Part shown: positions 25,750 through 34,704 of the stretch, piece after piece | Numbering within the stretch: position 1 is the first letter of the stretch | Layout of the letters: every line of letters begins with the position of its first letter | Notes under the pieces: model-generated | What the model was told of the DNA's origin: nothing | Database searches by the model: none | What the model saw: only the letters and a program-made list of their open reading frames with translations | Position numbers and translations under genes: made by a program | Origin: Paraburkholderia sartisoli | GTDB lineage: Bacteria; Pseudomonadota; Gammaproteobacteria; Burkholderiales; Burkholderiaceae | Assembly (NCBI RefSeq): GCF_900107685.1 | Contig: NZ_FNRQ01000013.1 | Location: 1-64,000, forward strand | DNA: 64,000 nt | Direction of reading: 5' to 3'

Positions 25750-26700
25750 TCAGGCAACCGGCAACATCAGATAGGTGCGTGCCACCAGTCCGCCGAGTTC
25801 GAACACGCGGGCAAGGAACTGCGTCAGATACGCATGCAGTCCCGCCTCGAAAATCTGCCGGATATCGGAATACACGAGTTCCGCGCGCAGCTTGCCGGCA
25901 AAGCGCTCGCATTCGTTCGATCCCGACGTGCGCAGCATCGCGAGATTCGCGCACACGCCTTCGAGCGACGCGAGCAGCGAGCGCGGCATCTGCTGGTTCA
26001 GGATCATCAGTTCGACCACGCGCGCGGGCGTCACGACGTCGCGATAGACCTTGCGATAGATTTCGAGCGCCGAAACCGAGCTCAGGATCGACGTCCAGTA
26101 GTAGAAATCCTCGAGCTGTCGCGCCGCGTCGCGCGAATTCGGCTCGACGTTGGCGAACCGCACGTCGAGAATCCGTGCCGTGTTGTCGGCGCGTTCGAGG
26201 AAGGTGCCCAATTGTGTGAAGAAAAACGCGTCGTCCTGCAACGCGGTGCCGAGCGTCACGCCGCGCGACAGATGCGAGCGGAACTTGACCCATTCGAAGA
26301 GCGCCACCGGATGCGCCATCAACTGCCCGGACGACGCACGTTCGTTGAACTCGAGCCACGTGTCGTTGATCGTTTCCCACCATTCGGTGGTCAACGTGCC
26401 GCGCACGGCGCGGGCGTTTTCGCGCGTCGCCTGCAGACATGAGTAAATGCTCGAAGGATTGGTGGAATCGGCCACCATGAAATGCAGCACGTGTTCGCGC
26501 GAAGGTTCGTCGTAGCGTTCCGCGAACGCGCCCTCGAGCTCGGAGATACGCAGCACGGAGCGCTGCGTACGCGCTTCCTGTTCGGGCGTCTGCGGCAGCA
26601 GCAGCGCCTTCAGGTTGATGTCGAGCATGCGGGCGGTGTTCTCCGCGCGCTCCATGTAACGGGCCATCCAGAAGAGATGATCGGCAGTGCGGCTTAGCAT
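25750..26700 (-). CDS. Alpha-E domain protein (Anbu operon)
   Basis: A 316-residue all-helical protein of the alpha-E family. It begins MLSRTADHLFWMARYMERAE, the diagnostic N-terminal pattern, and repeats a similar RADNTARILDVRF segment around residue 150, consistent with an internally duplicated helical fold. Biochemical role is unknown. It always travels with circularly permuted ATP-grasp proteins, as here, so a scaffold or accessory role in ligation is inferred. It lies 143 nt after the ATP-grasp stop and directly before the transglutaminase. Confidence 0.92.
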   Translation of the reverse strand: MLSRTADHLFWMARYMERAENTARMLDINLKALLLPQTPEQEARTQRSVLRISELEGAFAERYDEPSREHVLHFMVADSTNPSSIYSCLQATRENARAVRGTLTTEWWETINDTWLEFNERASSGQLMAHPVALFEWVKFRSHLSRGVTLGTALQDDAFFFTQLGTFLERADNTARILDVRFANVEPNSRDAARQLEDFYYWTSILSSVSALEIYRKVYRDVVTPARVVELMILNQQMPRSLLASLEGVCANLAMLRTSGSNECERFAGKLRAELVYSDIRQIFEAGLHAYLTQFLARVFELGGLVARTYLMLPVA

Positions 26701-26843
26701 GACGGCTTTCCGTTATCGATGGGCGCATGGCCCGACATCGTCGAGGTCTGCGCGGGTTACCGGACATTTTCCGTTTGTCACCTGTCACCGGCGACACGCG
26801 TCGCCGGTGCGGTCCTCGCTGGTTGCGGCTGCAACCACCCGTT

Positions 26844-28253
26844 TCAGTCGACCATCCACGTGTCCTTGGTGCCGCCGCCCTGCGACGAGTTGACGACAAG
26901 CGAGCCTTCCTGCAACGCGACACGCGTGAGGCCACCCGCCACCATCGTCGTCGTCTTGCCGGACAGCACGAACGGCCGCAGGTCGATGTGGCGCGGCGCG
27001 ATACCCGATTCGACGAACGTCGGACACGCGGAAAGCGCGAGCGTCGGCTGCGCGATATAACCCGCCGGCCGCTCGATCAGGCGCTTGCGGAAGTCCTCGA
27101 TTTCAGCCGTGGTGGATGCCGGTCCCACCAGCATGCCGTAGCCGCCCGCGCCATGTACTTCCTTCACGACGAGTTCGGGCAGATGCGCGAGCGTGTAGGC
27201 GAGATCGTCCGGCTTGCGACACTGGAACGTGGGGACGTTGTTGAGAACCGGCTTCTCGCCGAGATAAAACTCGATCATCTCGGGCACGTATGGATAGATC
27301 GACTTGTCGTCGGCGATACCGGTGCCCATTGCGTTCGCAAGCGCGACGCGGCCGGCCCGATAGGCGGTGAGCAGACCCGGCACGCCAAGCGCGGAATCGC
27401 TGCGGAACGCGAGCGGATCGAGAAAATCATCGTCGACGCGGCGATAGATCACGTCGACGCGCTTCGGCCCCTGCGTCGTGCGCATGAACACGTAGTTGTC
27501 GTCGACGAAGAGATCCTTGCCCTCGACCAGCTCGACGCCCATCTGCTGCGCGAGGAACGTGTGTTCGAAGTACGCCGAGTTGTACATGCCCGGCGTCAGC
27601 ACGACGACGACCGGATCGTCGACGCCTTCAGGCGCCACCGAGCGCAGCGTATCGAGCAGCAGGTCGGGGTAATGCGCGACCGGCGCGATCCGGTTCTGCA
27701 CGAAAAGCTCGGGGAAAAGCCGCATCATCATCTTGCGGTTTTCCAGCATGTACGACACGCCCGACGGCACGCGCAGGTTGTCTTCGAGCACGAAGAACTG
27801 GCCGTCGTCGCCCGCACGCACCACGTCGACGCCGGCGATGTGCGCGTAGATGCCGAGCGGCACCTTCACGCCCTGCATTTCCGGCCGGTACTGTGCGTTC
27901 GTATACACCTGCGCGGCCGGCACGATGCCCGCGCGCACGATGTTGCGGTCGTGATAGACGTCGTGGATGAACAGGTTGAGCGCCTGCACGCGCTGGCGCA
28001 AACCGGCTTCGAGCGTCTGCCATTCGCTGCGCGGAATGATGCGCGGAATCAGGTCGAAAGGAATCAGCCGCTCGGTACCGGACAGGTCGCCGTTGACCGC
28101 GAAAGTGATGCCGACGCGCCGGAACAGCAAATCCGCCTCGGCACGCTTGCGGGCAATCGCATCCCCGCCCTGCTGAACGAGCCAGCGCTCGAACCGCGCG
28201 TAGTGCGGTCGTACGGCTTCGTCTTGAAGACGCATCTCGTCATAGCATCGCAT
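26844..28253 (-). CDS. Circularly permuted type 2 ATP-grasp protein (Anbu operon)
   Basis: A 469-residue circularly permuted ATP-grasp enzyme, predicted to ligate an amino acid or peptide to a carboxylate using ATP. Likely active-site elements are all present: FFVLEDNLRVPSGVSYMLEN, IYRRVDDDFLDP, VVKEVHGAGGYGM, APRHIDLRPFVL and NSSQGGGTKDTW, supplying acidic, Lys and Arg residues. The start MRCYDEMRLQDEAVRPHY at ATG 28253 matches the family; the longer open frame does not. It is the first gene of the Anbu operon. A degenerate relative is fused to alpha-E at 39387. The physiological product is unknown. Confidence 0.9.
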   Translation of the reverse strand: MRCYDEMRLQDEAVRPHYARFERWLVQQGGDAIARKRAEADLLFRRVGITFAVNGDLSGTERLIPFDLIPRIIPRSEWQTLEAGLRQRVQALNLFIHDVYHDRNIVRAGIVPAAQVYTNAQYRPEMQGVKVPLGIYAHIAGVDVVRAGDDGQFFVLEDNLRVPSGVSYMLENRKMMMRLFPELFVQNRIAPVAHYPDLLLDTLRSVAPEGVDDPVVVVLTPGMYNSAYFEHTFLAQQMGVELVEGKDLFVDDNYVFMRTTQGPKRVDVIYRRVDDDFLDPLAFRSDSALGVPGLLTAYRAGRVALANAMGTGIADDKSIYPYVPEMIEFYLGEKPVLNNVPTFQCRKPDDLAYTLAHLPELVVKEVHGAGGYGMLVGPASTTAEIEDFRKRLIERPAGYIAQPTLALSACPTFVESGIAPRHIDLRPFVLSGKTTTMVAGGLTRVALQEGSLVVNSSQGGGTKDTWMVD

Positions 28254-28678
28254 GTCACGCCCCGCTCTTTTTGCCGGATGGAAGGCGAATGCGCTGCGCA
28301 TTCGGTGTTCGACAACCGTATGTTTCAAGCAAGCGCTATGCCATTCGCTTCGCGCTGAAATCGGGTGCCGGATGCACCGGAAGTGCGCATCCGGCAGACA
28401 CGGACGACGTCCCTATCGTACCGCTGCGCCAATCGACGCGCTACTGCGGTGCATTGGGCGTCGAAGCGTCAATGATCGGGTTCGTGATCAAAGCGCTGTT
28501 CGGGGCCGCTCGACGACGAGCGCGCGTGCGCGCCCCTCCGGATACGCACTAAAACGCGAACTAAAACGCGCACGAAAAAAATCCCCATGGGCTTGCGCCC
28601 ACAGGGATTCTTTTACAGCGCGTTACGCGACCGGTCGTGAGCACCGCCTGAAGGGCGCCGCTTACGACTCGAACCGCT
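28254..28678. other. 425-bp intergenic region between HU-like and ATP-grasp genes
   Basis: No convincing gene. It must hold the Anbu-operon promoter. ACTAAAACGCG occurs twice in tandem (28548-28558, 28560-28570) beside the terminator of the HU-like gene. Small open frames on the plus strand show no known domain. Confidence 0.5.
28574..28612 (-). terminator. Rho-independent terminator of the HU-like gene
   Basis: Read on the minus strand, AATCCCTGTGGGC pairs with GCCCATGGGGATT and is followed by a run of T residues. It lies about 70 nt past the stop of the HU-like gene. Confidence 0.8.
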
Positions 28679-29122
28679 TCAGCCTGCTGCGTCTTTCAGC
28701 TTCTTCAGCGCGCGTGCCTTGATGCGCACGCTAGCCGGCTTGGCCGGGAACCAGCGCTCTTCACCCGAGAACGGGTCCTTGCCGAAGCGCTTCTTCTTCG
28801 CCGGCACGGATTGAACAACAATCTTCAGAAGACCGGACAGCGTGAATTCGCCAGCGCCCTTCTTGTGAACCGCGCCGAGGATCGTGTCTTCGAGCGCGGC
28901 CAGAACGGCCTTGGCAGCCTTCAGTTCGACAGCAGCACGATCTGCGACGTGTGCGGCCAGCGAGGCCTTCGTGAAGGTGTCCTTGATCGGCGACGGTGCG
29001 CCGGACGCCTTCACGGCGACCTTCTTAGCTGCTACTTTCTTCGCAGGCACTTTCTTCGCTGCAACCTTTTTGGCCGGTACAGTGGCAGCCTTCTTGGCCA
29101 CCTTTTTTGCGGAAGTCGGCAT
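28679..29122 (-). CDS. HU-family DNA-binding protein with H1-like Lys/Ala-rich N-terminus
   Basis: A 147-residue nucleoid protein. Residues 5-40 are a basic Lys/Ala/Pro repeat (PAKKVAAKKVPAKKVAAKKV), resembling eukaryotic histone H1 tails. The remainder is an HU-like domain: KASLAAHVADRA at the dimer interface, LSGLLKIVVQSVPAKKKRFG and RFGKDPFSGEERWFPAKPAS, where the DNA-binding arm is altered from the usual RNPxTG. ATG 29122 follows AGGAGAAAC. Proteins with this architecture are typical of Burkholderia. It is monocistronic with its own terminator. Confidence 0.9.
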   Translation of the reverse strand: MPTSAKKVAKKAATVPAKKVAAKKVPAKKVAAKKVAVKASGAPSPIKDTFTKASLAAHVADRAAVELKAAKAVLAALEDTILGAVHKKGAGEFTLSGLLKIVVQSVPAKKKRFGKDPFSGEERWFPAKPASVRIKARALKKLKDAAG

Positions 29123-29439
29123 GTTTCTCCTACCTGTTGTGGTCAGTGAATGCACTGAAGGGCACGCGGTATGCGCGCGCTTCAGTGCCGGATTCTACAA
29201 GCGCTCCTGGGTTTCGCGTGAATCTTTTGTGCATGACACCGCAGGTTTGTTGCGTGGCGCTGACTCCTCAACACATTTTGACACCTGTTTTAGCGGGTAA
29301 AACGTATTTCGGGGATCACCACGCGCATGCCCTCGAGAGTGAGGTAAACACCAGGGCAACACAAAACCGGCCATGCGATGGCGGCTTCTTTCACGCGCCT
29401 TCACGCAAACGGGCCCGTGTATCAGGGCCCTTTTGAAGA
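29123..29439. other. 317-bp intergenic region upstream of the HU-like gene
   Basis: Contains the HU-like gene promoter region and, at 29411-29434, a GGGCCC...GGGCCC hairpin followed by TTTT on the plus strand, close to the stop of the leftward MocR gene. No coding gene is supported. Confidence 0.5.
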
Positions 29440-30900
29440 TCAGCGGGCAAGCCCTGGCATCCGTTGCGCAAGCGCGGTGAGTGCCGTGTCGATCTGTTCG
29501 ACGTCGATCCCCCCATAGCCAAACATCAGGCCGGGCCGCGCTTTCTCGCGCACATGGAACGGCGTGAGCCCGTACAGCCCGATCGACGCGGCACGTCCTG
29601 CCTCGACGACCGCCGCCTCCGTGAGTGGCGCCCGGAGCCTTGCGGCAAGGTGAATGCCGGCGGTCGGCACGATCGGCTCGAACCACGGCGCGAGCCCGTT
29701 TTGCAGGTGTGAAAGCAGCATCGCGCGCCGCGCCGCATAGTGTTTATGCATGCGCCGAAGGTGTTTCGCGAAGTCGCCGTTGAGCATGAAGGTGGCAAGC
29801 GCGGTCTGCGTGAGTGTGCAGCCGTGCCAGTCGCCGACCTGCCGCGCGCACCGCAACGGACCCAGCAGCGAGGCGGGCGGCACCACGTAACCCATGCGCA
29901 GCTCGGGGAAAATCGTCTTCGAAAACGTGCCGACGTACGCCACCAGACCCGCGCGGTCGAGGCTCTTGAGCGGCTCCGTTGGACGCCCTTCGAAGCGGTA
30001 TTCGCAGTCGTAGTCGTCTTCGATGATGACGGCGCCGCGCTGTTGCGCCCATTCGAGCAGTTCGACCCGGCGCTCGAGGCTCATCGGCATGCCGAGCGGA
30101 AACTGGTGGGATGGCGTCACATAGACGAGCCGCGCGTTCTTCGGCAGCCGGCTCACGACAAGACCCTGTTCGTCGACGGGAACCGGCACGACCTTCGCGT
30201 CGAGCGCCGCGAAACACGCGCGCGCCGGCGGATAACCGGGGTCTTCGACGGCGACGGTGTCGCCGCGGCGCAGCACCACGCGGGCCACGAGATCGAGCGC
30301 CTGCTGCGCGCCCTGCGTGATGACGACGTCGTCCCAGTTGCTGACGACCGCGCGGTTGAACGCCAGATAGCGCGACACGGCGAGCCGCAGTTCCTGCTCG
30401 CCGGCGGAGTCGTGGTAGGTGCCGCGGCCGCGCGACTGCACGCGCAGCGCGTGGTTGATGCAGGTGCGCCACACGTCGAACGGAAACAGCGATTTGTCCG
30501 TCACGCCGCCGACAAAGTCGAGCGTGACCTGGGGGTCCGGCTGCGGCAACGCCAGCGACGCCGCGAGTTCGTCCCACACTTCGCGCGCTCGCGCCGCCGG
30601 TTGCACCTTCGCCGCTTCGACGGCTTTCGCATGCGACGATTTCTCGCCAGGCAGGCGCTGCAAGCCGTCGGACACGAACGTGCCGGAGCCCGGGCGCGCC
30701 GACAGAAACCCTTCGGAAAGCAGGCGCTCGAACACGTCGAGCGTGGTCTTGCGCGATACGCCGAGCTGCGTCGCCAGATCGCGCGTGGACGGCAACTGCA
30801 CGCCACCCGCGAGCCGCCCTTCGACAATGCCCGCGCGCAACTGTCGATAAATCTGCCCCGCCAGATCCTGGCGCCCCTGAATCGTGATGTGGATATCCAT
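29440..30900 (-). CDS. MocR-family PLP-dependent transcriptional regulator (GntR + aminotransferase fold)
   Basis: A 486-residue fusion of an N-terminal GntR winged helix (residues 12-75; LAGGVQLPSTRDLATQLGVSRKTT) with a class I aminotransferase domain. PLP-site features are VITQGAQQALDLVARV, IIEDDYDCEYRF and the Schiff-base Lys in YVGTFSKTIFPELRMGYV. MocR proteins sense PLP or amino-compound aldimines. It starts 41 nt after the ketopantoate reductase-like gene on the same strand, so the two may be co-transcribed. Targets are not evident. It is a different subgroup from the MocR at 60632. Confidence 0.92.
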   Translation of the reverse strand: MDIHITIQGRQDLAGQIYRQLRAGIVEGRLAGGVQLPSTRDLATQLGVSRKTTLDVFERLLSEGFLSARPGSGTFVSDGLQRLPGEKSSHAKAVEAAKVQPAARAREVWDELAASLALPQPDPQVTLDFVGGVTDKSLFPFDVWRTCINHALRVQSRGRGTYHDSAGEQELRLAVSRYLAFNRAVVSNWDDVVITQGAQQALDLVARVVLRRGDTVAVEDPGYPPARACFAALDAKVVPVPVDEQGLVVSRLPKNARLVYVTPSHQFPLGMPMSLERRVELLEWAQQRGAVIIEDDYDCEYRFEGRPTEPLKSLDRAGLVAYVGTFSKTIFPELRMGYVVPPASLLGPLRCARQVGDWHGCTLTQTALATFMLNGDFAKHLRRMHKHYAARRAMLLSHLQNGLAPWFEPIVPTAGIHLAARLRAPLTEAAVVEAGRAASIGLYGLTPFHVREKARPGLMFGYGGIDVEQIDTALTALAQRMPGLAR

Positions 30901-30941
30901 CCGGCTGGCTGCCTGAAGTATGCCTGCGCGCGATTATGCCT

Positions 30942-31880
30942 CTATGCCTCGCGCGCCTGCCGCGATTCGTAAGCCTTCAGATGGTTATACGCAAGGCGCA
31001 GCAGCGACACGTGCGCTTCGTCGTGCTGCGCGGCGTCGCCCCGGCGGATCAGGTCGCCAAGAATGTGATCGGCCTCGATCCGCGAACGGTTCTCCACGTC
31101 GCGCAGCATCGAGGCCGTCATCGGCGAGCCCGCCGCGAAGAGCGTGCCGCTCACGCGCGCCACGAAGTCCTCGCCCATCGGATAACCGTTGTGTGCCGAC
31201 ACCGCGCGGCATTCGGACAGCAGGCCCTCGATCACGCGTTTGCCGTCGGGCGCCGCCAGAATGTCGCCGATGGAAGCACGAAAAAGGCACGTGCTGGCCG
31301 CCAGCGTCGAGAGGAACACCCACTTCGCCCACATCTGCTGAAGTACCGCGTCGCTCAATGCGACGTCAAAGCCCGCACCCTGCAGCGTGGCATCGATGGC
31401 GCGGGCACGCGCTGTCGACCCGCCGGCGAGTTCGCCGAACGTGATCGAATGCAGGTCGTTCAGATGCACGATTTCGCGCGCGGGGTTCAACGTCGCGGCG
31501 ATCACGCACTGGCCGCCCAGCACGCGCGCGGCGCCGAATTTCTCCGTCAGCGTATCGACGTGCGCCATGCCGTTCAAAAGCGGCAGGATCGCCGTATCGG
31601 GTCCGACGAACGGCGCGAATGCCTTCACCGCGTCGTCGAGGCTGTACGCCTTGCAGCTCAGCACGATGAGATCGAACGGTTTCGCGGCGTCGCTCGCCTG
31701 AACGGTCTTCACGTCGCGCAGCGTGAGATCGCCGCGTGGACTGCGGATCACGAGACCCGTGCGCTTCAGTTCCTCCGCCCGTTGCGCGCGGACCAGAAAC
31801 GTCACGTCGCGCCCCGCCGCGGCGAGACGTCCGCCGAAATAACCGCCCGTCGCCCCCGCACCCACAACCAGAATTCGCAT
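30942..31880 (-). CDS. 2-dehydropantoate 2-reductase family protein
   Basis: A 312-residue ketopantoate reductase (PanE/ApbA) family member that would reduce 2-dehydropantoate to pantoate with NADPH in CoA synthesis, or act on a related 2-oxoacid. It has the Rossmann motif ILVVGAGATGGYFGGRLAAAG at the N-terminus, LSCKAYSLDDA with the conserved Lys, and a C-terminal helical domain with NRSRIEADHILGDLIRRG. ATG 31880 follows AAGGAGACGTG; a GTG one codon upstream is less likely. Many Burkholderia genomes carry several paralogues, so a secondary role is possible. Confidence 0.85.
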   Translation of the reverse strand: MRILVVGAGATGGYFGGRLAAAGRDVTFLVRAQRAEELKRTGLVIRSPRGDLTLRDVKTVQASDAAKPFDLIVLSCKAYSLDDAVKAFAPFVGPDTAILPLLNGMAHVDTLTEKFGAARVLGGQCVIAATLNPAREIVHLNDLHSITFGELAGGSTARARAIDATLQGAGFDVALSDAVLQQMWAKWVFLSTLAASTCLFRASIGDILAAPDGKRVIEGLLSECRAVSAHNGYPMGEDFVARVSGTLFAAGSPMTASMLRDVENRSRIEADHILGDLIRRGDAAQHDEAHVSLLRLAYNHLKAYESRQAREA

Positions 31881-32013
31881 CACGTCTCCTTGAGATCATT
31901 CGTGTGGCGCGTGCGCGCCAGTCCATCTGTTCGTCCCTGCATATGGAAAATACAGCAAAGTATCGCCGGACGCAGGGACACGCCGCGCACGTTTCAACGC
32001 GTTTAAAGCGGCC

Positions 32014-33198
32014 TTACAGCGCCTCGAGCGCAAGCGCGATGCCCTGACCACCACCGATGCACAGCGTGACGATACCGCGCCTCAAACCGTCGCGTCGCAT
32101 CGAATGGATGAGCCGCGTCGCCAGCACCGCGCCGGTCGCGCCGATCGGGTGACCGTGCGCGATCGCGCCGCCTTCCACGTTGATGATGTCATCCGGCAGG
32201 CCGAGCTTTTGCGCGACGGCAATCGGCACGGCGGCGAACGCTTCGTTGATCTCGATGCGTTCGATGTCGCCGGGATTCCACCCGGCCCGCTCGAGCGCCA
32301 TCCGCACGGCCGGCACCGGACCGAGGCCGAACATACCCGGCTCGACCGCCGCCACGCCGTACGCGACGAGCCGCGCGAACGGTTCGATGCCATGCGCTTC
32401 CGCGAAGCCGCGGTCCGCGACGATCATCGCAGCCGCGCCGCTGTTCAGCCCGGGCGCGTTGCCCGCGGTGATCGAGCCGTCCGGACGAAACGCGGGGCGC
32501 AGCTTCGCCAGAATCTCGACCGTGGTGTCGCCGCGCGGCTGCTCGTCGCGGGCGAAAAGCACGGGCCCCTTGCGTCCCTTCACCTCGATCGCGGCGAGTT
32601 CGGCTTCGAACGCGCCGCGTTCCTGTGCCGCGACAAAGCGCTGCTGCGACCGCGCGGCCCAGCGGTCCTGTGCGTCGCGCGTGATCGAAAGCTGCGTCAC
32701 GAGGTCTTCGGTGTGCCAGCCGGAATGCTCGCTGGAAAACGCGTCGACAAGACCATCGCGCAACATGCTGTCGTGAATCTGCGCGCTCCCCATGCGGTAA
32801 CCGTGGCGGGCGCCATCCATCAGATACGGCGCGCGATCCATGTTCTCCATGCCGCCCGCCACCGCGACGTGGCCCAGACCCAGCGCGATTTCCTGGGCTG
32901 CGGAGACGACCGCCTGCGCGCCCGAGCCGCAGACGCGGTTGACGGTCAGCGCCGGCACGGCCACCGGCACGCCGCCGCCGATCGACGCCTGGCGGGCCGG
33001 GTTCATGCGGTTGCCCGCCTGGATCACGTTGCCCATCACCACCGACGACAGCACAGCCGCATCGACACCGCCACGCCGCAGCGTTTCGCGGACGGCGGCG
33101 GCGCCGAGGTCGGTGGCGGGCACCTCCTTCAGTGAACCGTTGAAGGCGCCAATCGGGGTTCTCACCGGATGGCTGATCACAATTTCGCGTGTACTCAT
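32014..33198 (-). CDS. Acetyl-CoA acetyltransferase (thiolase)
   Basis: A 394-residue thiolase of biosynthetic (PhaA/AtoB) length, condensing two acetyl-CoA or cleaving acetoacetyl-CoA. Active-site residues are Cys90 in NRVCGSG, the His in GGAIAHGHPIGATG (about 350) and the Cys in VTLCIGGGQGIA (about 380). The start is MSTREIVISH at ATG 33198; the open frame runs upstream without homology. It stands alone, 133 nt beyond the ketopantoate reductase start and 44 nt before the efflux lipoprotein stop. A phasin gene at 46975 shows the organism makes polyhydroxyalkanoate, a possible use. Confidence 0.93.
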   Translation of the reverse strand: MSTREIVISHPVRTPIGAFNGSLKEVPATDLGAAAVRETLRRGGVDAAVLSSVVMGNVIQAGNRMNPARQASIGGGVPVAVPALTVNRVCGSGAQAVVSAAQEIALGLGHVAVAGGMENMDRAPYLMDGARHGYRMGSAQIHDSMLRDGLVDAFSSEHSGWHTEDLVTQLSITRDAQDRWAARSQQRFVAAQERGAFEAELAAIEVKGRKGPVLFARDEQPRGDTTVEILAKLRPAFRPDGSITAGNAPGLNSGAAAMIVADRGFAEAHGIEPFARLVAYGVAAVEPGMFGLGPVPAVRMALERAGWNPGDIERIEINEAFAAVPIAVAQKLGLPDDIINVEGGAIAHGHPIGATGAVLATRLIHSMRRDGLRRGIVTLCIGGGQGIALALEAL

Positions 33199-33242
33199 GG
33201 TCGATTCCCTCTTCGAGGTGGAAAGTAAAGTGACGGGTCTGT

Positions 33243-34694
33243 TCAGCGGGCGGCGGACGACGTCGCGGCAACGCTCGCGACATCGGCGAAATCCTGCGTA
33301 TCCCATCCGCCGCCCAGCGAGCGATACAGCGCGACCGCGGCAAGCGCGTGTTCGCGTTTCGCCTGGTTCAGCGATTCCGCGTCCTGCAGATACGCTTCCT
33401 GCGCGGCGAGCACGTCGAGGAAGCTCGACGCGCCGCCCTTGTACAGCTCGCTCGAAAGACGCAGCGCCTGGCTGGATGCATCGAGCGCGCCGGAGAGTCG
33501 CTGAGCCTGCTCCGACGTGCTGATGAGATCGCTGCGCGTGTCCTCGATTTCCTTCAGCGCCTCTAGCATCGTCTGACGCAGGCCGAGTTGCGACTCGCGC
33601 ATGCGGCTCTCGCTTTCGTCGATACCCGCATTGATGCGGCCGGCGTTGAAGATCGGACTCGTCGCGCTCAGGGCCGCGCTGAACAGGTTGTCGGTGAGCG
33701 TCGGCAAGCCGAGATACGACGCGGCGAGCAGGCCGTCCGACAGCGTCAGCCTGAACTGCGGATAACGCTGCGCCTTCGATACGCCGACTTCCGCCGCGCG
33801 CTGCTCGACGCCCGCATACGCGGTGCGCACGTCCGGGCGACGCAGCAGCGCCTCCGAAGGCAGCGTCCGCGGCACGCTCTGCGACGGCACGGGAATCGCC
33901 TGTGCGTTCGCGAGCAGCAACCCGTCGACGCTCTCCGGCGTGCGGCCCGAATACACCGCGATCAGGCTGAGCTGGTGCTGGATCGTCGACTGCACGCGCG
34001 GAATCTGCGCCTGAAGATCGGACAGCTGGTTCTGCGCACGCGCGACGTCGAGCTGCGTCGACAGGCCGTAATGCAGGCGCTCCTGCGTCAGACGCAACGC
34101 GCGGCTGCGGATCTGCTCGTTATCCTTGACGATCTTCATCTGCGACTGCGCCCAGCGCAGGTCGATGTACGCAGCCGCCGTATTCGCGGCGAGCGCGAGA
34201 CGCACGGCGTTCAGCGCTTCCTTGCGGCCCGACACCTGCGCCTGCGCCGCGAGCAGCGCGAGATGCTCGCCGCCGAATACGTCGGGCGCCCAGCTCGCGG
34301 CGAGACCGATGCCTGCCTGGCGCACGTAACCGAGCGGCGGCGGCGTGTTCTGGCGCGTATCGGCGGCCCGCGCGACCGCGTCGAGTTCGGGCAGCAGATC
34401 CGCGTGAAGTTGCGTCGCGATCGACTGCGCCTGCTTGACCCGTTCCGCGGCGGCCTGCACGTCGAGGTTGCCTTCCAGCACCGATGTCACCAGCTCATGC
34501 ATGACGGGGTCGCCGAAGTTGTTCCACCACGCGTCGGCGTTGACGGACGCCTGCGGCGCGTCGACGCTCCACGCGTCGGGCGCGACGGTCTGCACGGTCT
34601 TCGGCAGATCGGCGTGGGTTTCCGGCTGCACGGCGCAGGCGGCGAGACTCAGCACGGCGATGCCCGCCAGAGCCTTTGCGATGATCGATTTCAT
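33243..34694 (-). CDS. Outer-membrane efflux lipoprotein (NodT/OprM family)
   Basis: A 483-residue TolC-like outer-membrane channel. Lipoprotein signal: MKSIIAKALAGIAVLSLAAC, with the lipobox Cys at residue 20. Two repeated OEP domains follow (YIDLRWAQSQMKIVKDN; QRLHYGLSTQLDVARAQNQL; ELYKGGASSFLDVLAAQEAYL). The start is ATG 34694, 10 nt after the MFS stop, so it is the third gene of the HlyD-MFS-channel operon. It would complete a tripartite pump exporting drugs or aromatic compounds across both membranes. Confidence 0.92.
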   Translation of the reverse strand: MKSIIAKALAGIAVLSLAACAVQPETHADLPKTVQTVAPDAWSVDAPQASVNADAWWNNFGDPVMHELVTSVLEGNLDVQAAAERVKQAQSIATQLHADLLPELDAVARAADTRQNTPPPLGYVRQAGIGLAASWAPDVFGGEHLALLAAQAQVSGRKEALNAVRLALAANTAAAYIDLRWAQSQMKIVKDNEQIRSRALRLTQERLHYGLSTQLDVARAQNQLSDLQAQIPRVQSTIQHQLSLIAVYSGRTPESVDGLLLANAQAIPVPSQSVPRTLPSEALLRRPDVRTAYAGVEQRAAEVGVSKAQRYPQFRLTLSDGLLAASYLGLPTLTDNLFSAALSATSPIFNAGRINAGIDESESRMRESQLGLRQTMLEALKEIEDTRSDLISTSEQAQRLSGALDASSQALRLSSELYKGGASSFLDVLAAQEAYLQDAESLNQAKREHALAAVALYRSLGGGWDTQDFADVASVAATSSAAR

Positions 34695-34704
34695 GTCGGG
34701 TACC

